Assembly: GCA_963556145.1 (NCBI GenBank)
Contig: OY744462.1
Location: 8,122,001-8,186,000 of the forward strand
Direction: 5' to 3'
Length of the DNA: 64,000 nucleotides
Origin: Hygrocybe punicea
Lineage: Eukaryota > Basidiomycota > Agaricomycetes > Agaricales > Hygrophoraceae
Translations under genes and position numbers: made by a program
Notes under the pieces: generated by a model
What the model was told of the DNA's origin: nothing
The model's database searches: none
The model's input: only the letters and a program-made list of their open reading frames with translations
In this document: piece after piece, positions 57,446 to 64,000 of the stretch
Layout of the letters: every line of letters starts with the position of its first letter
Position numbering within the stretch: the stretch's first letter is position 1

Positions 57446-58285
57446 ACTCTCCAACATTCTGAGTTACGTCATTGTGTCAGACACGCAAAAATATTAATGG
57501 AATATAAAGTGATAGTTCTGAGTCCACCCGACAATCATGAAGACAAAGAATTAAACTTAATATATGTGATCTTGTCAGCCCAACAGTCCACCAATTTTGA
57601 GGTCTGGATGGTTTTCAGCTCTGCCAAATTTTGACCGAAAGAATAAATTTGAGTCATATATTAGCTAGGACACAACTAACATTCATCTTTGTATTCTAGT
57701 AGAATTCCAGTGGCATTCAGCCGAAGATAATATTCTATGTTCAGTGTGGGTTTTTGATCAGGCAAAATCACTCAAAAAATTAGATTGTTAGTACCAAATC
57801 AGCAAAGCAAATATCTATCTAGAATTTAACACTTCTGTCACATTCATGTCACATTGTCAGCATGCAACAAATAGGCTTTTGCATGTGGTGTGAGTGATGT
57901 TGAATGGGCAATATTCGAGTCTTGCTGAGTCACAGCTTGGCGTTCAAGGTGCACGGTGGAGTGGGTCCAGGGGACCTCACAGAATCGGGGATGGAATCAG
58001 GCAGGAAGGTCAAGGCGGATGGGATCGATCGATCGACTAAGACAGGAATCACTACCTAAGGGAACCCAACCGTGGGACCTGGGTCATGTGACAGCCCAGG
58101 CACCACTACTACAGCAGCCAAAATGAAGAAGCTAAAAATCACACAAGCTTTACCAAAAAGCACAGCATGAAAGGGGACAGGACTTACCAGGCTTGGGAAG
58201 TTGATTATATGTGTCTGATATTGGGTGGTGCACAAGCCCTGAGCGATGTGGGTCGACGTTGAGGACTCGTGAGTTCTGTGCTTAC
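57446..58285. other. No recognisable gene
   Basis: AT-rich unique sequence with a GATCGATCGATCGA run at 58022-58035. The 105-codon minus frame at 58373-58056 has a hydrophobic centre but no recognisable family. Confidence 0.4.
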
Positions 58286-58289
58286 ATAA

Positions 58290-58440
58290 ACCACAATGGG
58301 TAACCGGTAACCCACCAAACCAGGGGTAAGGGTGGCGGTTCAACAGTGGGACACCAGACCCATACCACAGCAACCCGAGGGCCGAAAACCCCAGGTTTAC
58401 CCCTACCCTTGTCCTGCCCTACCTGGTTTACCAGTAGACG
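58290..58440 (+). repeat. Relict terminus like the left end of the KDZ element
   Basis: GGGTAACCGGTAACCC and GTGGGACACCAGACCCATACC, then CCAGGTTTACCCCTACCC. The GGGACACC..ACCC.TACC phrase lines up with 25371-25388 in the left terminus of the large element, in the same orientation. The third minisatellite copy follows 2.4 kb downstream in the matching orientation. Confidence 0.45.
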
Positions 58441-58553
58441 ACCTTGATCTGGAAGTGATCAACCAGATTATGACAGATATACCTCTGTCCCCTTCCCAAT
58501 GATGGGCGCTTGTCCTAGATTCAATTGAAGAAGATCCTCCCCTGGCTGCCAGC

Positions 58554-60427
58554 ATGCCCCCAGCAAAATGTTCATGCAAGGCTCCCTCTAGGTTGACAAC
58601 TCCTGTTACCAGGTCTGCTCGTGCAGGGAAAGGAAAAGCTCCCCAATTGCTTTCTGCTCCAGCTGGCCCTTCTCGTCTCGCAGTGTCTTCTGTGCCACCT
58701 CAATTTATCTTTCTTCCTTCTGTTCCACACCCCTTGTCTCTCGATCCTATCACTCCTTCTCTTCCCACTCCAATTCCAACAGCCTTTTCCTCTATTCCCT
58801 CATCCTCATCCTTGGCTCCCCCTCCCACCTCCATTCCCCCTTCGGCCCCTCATTCCCTGGTCGTGACTGCTCCCGTTCATCTGTGCTTCTCTCCAACCAT
58901 TCTGTCGATCCCAGCCATTCTTCCAACTTCGGGACCACCCAGGGTTTCCTCTCCAGCCTTTCCATGAGCTCTGGCTTCTTCACCTCCTAGTCCTTCCAGA
59001 CAGGCCGTTGTCCATCCTTCGATAGGTTCCCTCGAGCCTAGCCCTCCCATTGATCCCACGGCCTTCCCGGCACCTTTAGGCTCTATCGATCCTGACGTGG
59101 CATCTGCCTTTTCCCTGGCCCTCTCGATGGCAATCGACTCAATAAAGAATGGCATCATACCTGACATGGCTTCGTTGCTTCAGGTCCTCCATAACCCTGC
59201 ATGCACTCGTGCCGCTATCCCAAACCCTACAATCACCCCTGGTGCAATTTTGGCCCCCCACATGTGTCCTAGAAGCCCTGACATTAGGATCAATACTTCA
59301 GGTGAGCACACAGTCCCTCTCGCTCATCTTTCTTTGTGCATATATGCACTGTAGGGCTTTTCACAGCCCTGCTCACTTGTTTTTTCTCGAGTTTTTGCCT
59401 CACCGTATTTCCGGCTGTACCTCCCTTGCTCCGAGCCTATTCCGAGCTGTTGCTCACTCTTTGCTGTTATTCAGCACACCCAGGTGAATTGTTATTGCCT
59501 GGCACGTCTCCGGGTTTTCATATGCTCGCCTCTACGAATGCACAGCTGGACCCGTACGATATTCTCTTTCCTCCCAGTATTATCAAGATTTTGGAACAAG
59601 GCTGGCATAAGCATATTCCTTTGCACCTACTCTCAAATTTGCGGTGCCATATGGCTCTTTATTGCCCTTCCGCTAGTGACACTCTCGCCGTTGTGGAAGG
59701 TAGCTGCCTTCAAATGCAGCAATCCGCTTTAGATGCGGCAGGGGAGCTGGAGATTTCTGTGCCCAATTTCTGGGAGGCTTGGCCTCACCTTTGTGACTTA
59801 ATAGAGCAATACCTCAACTCTCCCCATAAACATCAGATTGTGGATGCATTTCATTCTCACTTTCATTTTATAACTAGTCATCATGACTTCATGGACCTCT
59901 TCTGCCTGTACGTTCTATATGACTCTCGTATTCGGCAGGCTTTCATTCAACGATCCAACTCCTTTTCACTGGCCATGTTCCACTCTCATCTTTGGTTCCA
60001 GATCGTCGATAATGATTGTTCGCACCAACTTGCTGTCATGCGTGGTATGATGGACAGTATCCACTCTGCCCCCTTTCATTCCCAACCACCCAGCACTTTC
60101 AAGGGCACGCCGGCCGGTCAATCTCGTGCCCAAAATCATGCCATCTCCAAGCGCACATCTTCAACTCGTGCAAAATCGTCCGACACTCCCACAGTGTGCT
60201 TCATCTGTCTCTCAGTCTCACACAGCGGCCATAAATGCCCCAAGCCGGGTAATGGCTTTCTCACAAAAGGGGAAGATGGATACTGGAAAGCCCTGGATGA
60301 CGTCCATGTCTGCTTCCATTTCAACGGCCATGCCGGCTGTTCTTTCGCTGACACCTGTCTGTACTCTCATATCTGTTCCTTCTGTGGGTCTACTTCACAC
60401 AATGCACAATCCCACCCTCAGGTCTGA
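58554..60427 (+). pseudogene. DIRS-like retroelement gag protein
   Basis: ATG 58554 opens a basic, then Pro/Ser-rich region. A TGA at 58965-58967 interrupts it, and the same frame continues through DVASAFSLALSMAIDSIKNGIIPDMASLL to a donor at 59302. Removing 59302-59483 joins in phase to GELLLPGTSPGFHMLASTNAQLDPYDILFPPSIIKILEQGWHKHIPLHLLSN. Helical gag sequence follows, then two zinc-finger-like clusters at the C-terminus: CFICLSVSHSGHKCPK (CCHC type) and VCFHFNGHAGCSFADTCLYSHICSFCGSTSHNAQSHP (CCCH type). This order is that of gag proteins in tyrosine-recombinase (DIRS-like) retroelements. The single stop makes this copy defective. It would coat the element's RNA. Confidence 0.7.
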
Positions 60428-60797
60428 GTTCTTTCCTATTGTCACTCCCCTTAAAGCAGATAAATGGCATGAGTTTCTTTTGGCTGCTGGTGTACTGGAT
60501 ATTTTTTCTGATGTCCCTGAAGGGTTGCATTCCGGTTTCCATATTGGCGTTTCTTCTTCAATTTCTGAAGTTTTTTCCCCCTTTAACCATAAATCTGCAC
60601 TGGAGAATCCTTCCATTATCAAATGTTTACATCGCCAACAAGATCAAAGAAGGGAGATATTCTTGTGGATACTCCCCTGGCAAATTTCTGGCCCTTTTTG
60701 GCCCCTACTGCACTTCTCCTCTCAGCTTGTGTTTTGATAAACCGCTTAAACCTCACCTGATTCAAGACCATTCGTTTCCTCGAAACAACCCCTCAAT
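60423..60797 (+). pseudogene. DIRS-like reverse transcriptase, truncated 5' part
   Basis: Overlapping the gag end, SEFFPIVTPLKADKWHEFLLAAGVLDIFSDVPEGLHSGFHIG..FNHKSALENPSII is followed, after a frameshift near 60625, by NVYIANKIKEGRYSCGYSPGKFLALFGPYCTSPL..LIQDHSFPRNNPS. This is the N-terminal segment and first motif (xIxDLSFPRNNP) of DIRS-type reverse transcriptases. The reading ends at about 60797, where the minisatellite lead-in begins. The remaining reverse transcriptase, RNase H and tyrosine recombinase are absent from the window. Confidence 0.8.
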
Positions 60798-60798
60798 G

Positions 60799-61560
60799 AG
60801 CCCTTTCAGCATATCTTTTCCATGATACATGGGTCAGCCAAGATGGACAATTCCCACTCCAAGTGGGCTGGCTTATCTCGGCCGACCAATATCTTTCTCC
60901 AGGGCAGATGGCTTGGCCGAGGGTTCCATGTTCGGAGAAGCATGGGTTGGCCAAAGCAGAGGGGTATATTGGCTGGCCATGGAACATGGATTGGCCGATG
61001 GGTCTGGGTATTTCGGCTGGCCATGAAACATGGATTGGCCGACTGGGCTAGGTATTTCCACTGGCCATGGGAGGTGGATTGGCCGACCGGTCTGGGTATT
61101 TTGGTTGGCCATGGAACATGGATTGGCCGACTGCCCTGGGTATTTCGGGTGGCCATGGAATGTGGATTGGCCGACCAGTCTGGGTATTTCGGTTGGCCAT
61201 GGAACATGGATTGGCCAATGGGTCTGGGTATTTCGGCTGGCCATGGGAGGTGGATTGGCCGACCGGGCTGGGTATCTTGGCTGGCCATGGAACTTGGATT
61301 GGCCGACTTCCCTGGGTATCTCAGCTGGCCATGAAACATGGATTGGCCAACCAGTCTCGGTATTTCACTTGGCCATGGAACATGGGTTGGCCAAATGGTC
61401 TGGGTATTTTGGCTGGCCATGGGAGATGGATTGGCCAACAGGTCTGGGTATTTAGGCTCTGGATTGGCCGATGGTCTGGGTATTTCGGCTGGACATGGAA
61501 CATGGATTGGCTGACCTCTGTTCATTTATTGGCTGGCCATGAGACATGGATCGGCTGACT
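60799..61560 (+). repeat. 44-bp minisatellite, copy 3 (plus orientation)
   Basis: The longest copy, with about thirteen units after the same lead-in as copy 1. Frames of 141-239 codons are open across it on both strands. It ends in degenerate GGTTGGC/TTGGCCA units that trail to about 61810. Its first base abuts the truncated reverse transcriptase. Confidence 0.92.
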
Positions 61561-61844
61561 GTACTGGGTGTAGCCATGGAACATGGGTTGGCAAAAGCTT
61601 TGGTCATATGACATGGCCATAGCACCTGGGTTGGCCAAAGCTCCAGCTACATTGGGATGGCTACAGCTCTAATTACATCAGCTGTCAACATGATATGCAT
61701 TGGCCAACACTCAGAATACATTGGCTGGTCATGGCACATTGGTTGGCTGTTCCTAATGGGTCTCTGGCTGGTTGTGGGTCATGGATTCACCAGTGCCAGA
61801 GATATAATGGCCAGCCATGATACGGCTGACCTTGTGACATAGGG

Positions 61845-62160
61845 TTAGGGTTTACACCGATAAAATGCAATAAATTCCTTCTCAGACATTAACAGCTTAA
61901 CATTACAACAAGTACTGCTACTGTGTCACAAATGCCTCTGAAAGGATAACAAGCAAGACACCAACGCCATTCAGTCTTGATCTCAAAGGAGGAGCTCTTC
62001 TTCTTCTTGATCAAGACTGACTGACAAAGAAAATACTAACAAAAATTTTGCGAACAAATAACCAAAAATGGATACTGAAATCAACTAAACTAACAATATT
62101 ACCTGGTCTCAATGTCACTAAAGGGAGGCTTAAAAGTAATAGTGAGACTTACCTGGTCAA
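61845..62160. other. No gene recognised
   Basis: A GGGTTAGGGTTT stretch (two TTAGGG-like units) occurs at 61842-61853, and a short inverted repeat around GATCTCAAAG..TTCTTGATCAAGA at 61980-62012. Otherwise featureless and AT-rich. Confidence 0.4.
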
Positions 62161-62164
62161 CTTT

Positions 62165-62310
62165 CAATGATGCCACCAGGCCCACTACAAGTAGGTTGCC
62201 TGGCAAGGAAATCAGGGGGATTCACCCGCCCTTTCATTCCTGAAGACCTGTACAGTGACAAGCACTCATTTCTGAGGACCAGACACCAACAGTTGGCACG
62301 CAGAGATGCC
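62165..62310 (-). repeat. Third copy of the approximately 140-bp unit (inverted)
   Basis: Reverse complement of the units at 32840-32975 and 33137-33277, closest to the latter: it shares a long AATCCCCCTGATTTCC stretch and the GGGCCTGGTGG end. The SVRAKP-type peptide is interrupted here. Confidence 0.8.
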
Positions 62311-62516
62311 ACAATGTTCATTCAAGTTGAACAGATAACTTCAACAAAAGATACTGTCAGTAATGGGGTAATACAAATTAATCACTCATCTGGATGCAAA
62401 CATACCAAAGAAGATACCTGACGGTGAAAAAGAAGAACATACCACAATAATCAAGTAGTCCTGTGAAGTGAACAGACGTCAGCAACAAAGCCTGAGGAAA
62501 TCACCTACCAGTTAAG

Positions 62517-62582
62517 ACTATGACACTACAGAATCTCTGGTTGTTGCCCGGTACAATAACCAAGGATCCTGTAGTGTCATCA
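62517..62582. repeat. Hairpin with 12-bp arms
   Basis: ATGACACTACAG at 62519-62530 and its exact reverse complement CTGTAGTGTCAT at 62569-62580, with a second inner pairing (GGTT / AACC). It could be a terminator-like or solo-TIR structure. Confidence 0.6.
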
Positions 62583-62663
62583 AAAGTGGTAGTGGTGGTT
62601 GTGAGGTAAGGAGAAAATCTCAACCGTGTTTGATGGGCTTGTACTTATTTGTTCATGTGACTT

Positions 62664-62740
62664 AACGTGTTTGTTGATCACATGTCACAAAGTGTGATGT
62701 CACGTTGGGCCGTCCAAACGTTACATCACACTTGTGACAT
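62664..62740. repeat. Long imperfect palindrome
   Basis: Centred on GGGCCGTCC at about 62702. The arms (CATGTCACAAAGTGTGATGTCACGTT on the left, written here in two overlapping parts: CATGTCACAAAGTG and GTGATGTCACGTT) pair with ACATCACACTTGTGACATG on the right. It shares its core with the palindrome at 32733-32768. Confidence 0.75.
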
Positions 62741-62816
62741 GTCGCGTCTCATCAATCATGTGACCTGTCGCGTTGCATTAATCATGTGACACATGAGTGG
62801 TAATAATCATCATATT

Positions 62817-62916
62817 CCGAGGGCAGGAATCCTGCCCTCGTCTCACTATGTATAATAGGTACAAAATACAATAATAATGATATAACGAGGGCAGGGAATC
62901 ACCCTGCCCTCGTCTC
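62817..62916. repeat. Twin GC-rich hairpins
   Basis: CGAGGGCAGGA/TCCTGCCCTCG at 62818-62840 and CGAGGGCAGGG/CCCTGCCCTCG at 62887-62913, both followed by TCTCA. They lie about 46 bp apart and stand at the entrance of the CTG tract. Confidence 0.85.
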
Positions 62917-62944
62917 ATTGCTGAGCCACCCCGACGGTCGGGTT

Positions 62945-63024
62945 CATTACCACCGCTGCTGCTGCCGTTGCCGTTGCCATTGTCGTGTCTGCTGCTGCTG
63001 CTGCGGTTCACGCTGCCGTTGCCA

Positions 63025-63056
<32 letters not shown>

Positions 63057-63400
63057 GTTGCCGTTGCTGCTGCTGCTGCTGCTGCTGCTGTTGCTGCTGT
63101 TGCCGTCGCTGCTGTTGCTGCCGTCGTCGTCGCTGCTGCTGCTGCTACCATTGCCGTTGTCGTTGTCGTGTCTGCTGTTGCTGGTGCTGCAGTTCGTGCT
63201 GCTGCCATTGCCGTTGCCGCCGTTGCCATTGCCATTGCGGCTGCTGCTGCTGTTCATGCTGCTGGTGCTGCTGCCATGGCTGGTGCGGCTGCTGTTGCTG
63301 TTCCCGGTCCCGGTCCCGCTGCTGCTGCCGTTCCCGCTCCTGGTCCTGGTCCTGGTCCTGGTCCTGCCGCTGCCTCGCCATCTTTGTTGCTGTCCTCATT
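62945..63400. repeat. CTG/CAG trinucleotide tract with GCCGTT variants
   Basis: Several hundred bases of CTGCTGCTG interspersed with CCGTTGCCGTTG and TGCTGTTGC. All six frames are largely open, giving poly-Ala, poly-Cys, poly-Ser or poly-Gln peptides. The frames of 159, 219 and 247 codons here are repeat artefacts. Confidence 0.9.
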
Positions 63401-63404
63401 GTTG

Positions 63405-64000
63405 TCGTTGCCGTCCACGCTGTCGTCGTTGCCGTCCACGCTGTCGTCGTTGCCGTCCACGCTGTCATCGTTGCCGTCCCCGTGGTTGTCGTTCCGGTCC
63501 CCGTGGTTGTCGTTCCGGTCCCCGTGGTTGTCGTTCCGGTACTCGTGGTTGTCGTTCCGGTCCCCTGCCGCTGCTGCTGCTGTTTGGGCTGCTGCTGCTC
63601 TTGCCATTGCCGTTGCCGTTGCAGGCTTCGCCTCGGCGCAGTAACGACTGCAAGGCATTAGTAGTACATAAAATAAGCAAAAAATCACTGATGACTTACT
63701 GTTGTCATCCTTTTCTTCCTCACCGTCGTCCGCGTCTGGGTCTTCGTCGTCTGGGTCTTCATCATCGTCGACCGCGTCCGCATCTGCGTCAACCCTGTCT
63801 TTGTCTCCGCCAACCCGGTCTCCATCATCCGCGCCATCCCCATACCGTTGTGGATCCCGTCTCCCATCATCGTCCTCGTTCTCGTCGTTCCAGTCCCCGT
63901 GTCCGTCATTGCCGTCCCCGTTCTCGTCGCTCCAGTCTGTCATTCCAGTCCCCATTCCGTTCTCATCGTTGCCGTCCCCCCTCTCTTCGTTCCGGTCCTC
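63405..64000 (-). repeat. Coding-phase 21-bp minisatellites and Asp-rich frame
   Basis: Two neighbouring 21-bp arrays: a GTCGTTGCCGTCCACGCT unit at 63405-63475 (three copies plus variants), and a GTGGTTGTCGTTCCGGTCCCC unit at 63480-63560 (four copies). Read on the minus strand they give GNDDSVD and RNDNHGD heptads. The minus frame 63955-63254 stays open through these and an upstream Asp-rich stretch, broken only by a hydrophobic patch near 63650-63680 that contains splice-like GTAAG and CAG signals. A low-complexity Asp-rich gene running in from the right is possible, but the window ends before any domain. Confidence 0.5.

Noticed and set aside
60806..61525. 239-codon minus-strand frame and several plus frames
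   Set aside because: They are products of the 44-bp minisatellite and occur in rotating frames on both strands, so they are not separate genes.
61842..61853. GGGTTAGGGTTT resembling a fungal telomere repeat
   Set aside because: Only two units, inside the degenerate tail of a minisatellite; too short to indicate a telomere or chromosome end.
62778..63661. Long frames of 159-247 codons in the CTG tract
   Set aside because: All frames on both strands are open because of the triplet repeat; the peptides are homopolymers without domains.

Overview
This window reads as repeat-rich nuclear DNA of a filamentous basidiomycete, most likely an agaricomycete. Three things point there. Spliceable genes carry introns of about 45-70 bp with GT..AG borders. 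The protein families present (KDZ transposases with a Cys-rich N-terminus, Tet-like 2OG-Fe(II) dioxygenases, agaricomycete JmjC proteins, tyrosine-recombinase proteins with a GCR1-like C-terminus) are those that crowd agaricomycete genomes. Almost everything else is broken transposon sequence. No rRNA, tRNA or CRISPR was recognised. All calls come from reading the sequence; no database search was possible.

Layout. 0-5 kb: a frameshifted gene related to a fungal PD-(D/E)XK-like family, a decayed Crypton-like tyrosine recombinase, and a clean MITE with a TA target duplication. 5-8.7 kb: a retroelement gag remnant, a Ser/Pro-rich minus-strand frame with one stop, and a zinc-cluster-like remnant. 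8.8-15.9 kb: a pair of roughly 1.63 kb inverted repeats carrying membrane-protein-like frames, enclosing decayed KDZ-associated fragments. 16-20.9 kb: a broken Tc1/mariner transposase, a WD40 pseudogene and a hAT transposase tail with its element end. 21-25 kb: dispersed repeats and a Ser/Gln-rich remnant.

The heart of the window is 25.3-45.1 kb. It is bounded by near-matching 15-bp terminal inverted sequences, each followed by GC-rich hexamer repeats and an inverted copy of a 44-bp-unit minisatellite. Inside are, in order: a KDZ transposase (1022 aa, all ten exons in phase, catalytic residues present); a Ulp1-type SUMO protease (catalytic His-Asp-Cys present, one nonsense codon); a Tet/JBP-like dioxygenase (428 aa, HxD..H..R present); a very long JmjC-domain protein (1461 aa, fourteen exons in phase); and a five-exon protein with a truncated charged helical tail. 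I interpret this as one approximately 19.7 kb KDZ transposon carrying two different 2-oxoglutarate/Fe(II) oxygenases plus a SUMO protease, that is, an element equipped to alter DNA methylation, chromatin and SUMO state. KDZ with Tet/JBP has been reported in basidiomycetes; the combination with JmjC, the helical protein and minisatellite ends is what may be new.

45-64 kb is again decayed: simple repeats, a 6.2 kb structure with approximately 610 bp inverted repeats holding a broken IS630/mariner transposase and an almost intact SAM-like-domain gene, a displaced fragment of the DNA polymerase epsilon catalytic subunit, a DIRS-like retroelement cut off in its reverse transcriptase by a third minisatellite copy, and long CTG/CAG and GAC-rich repeats to the end.
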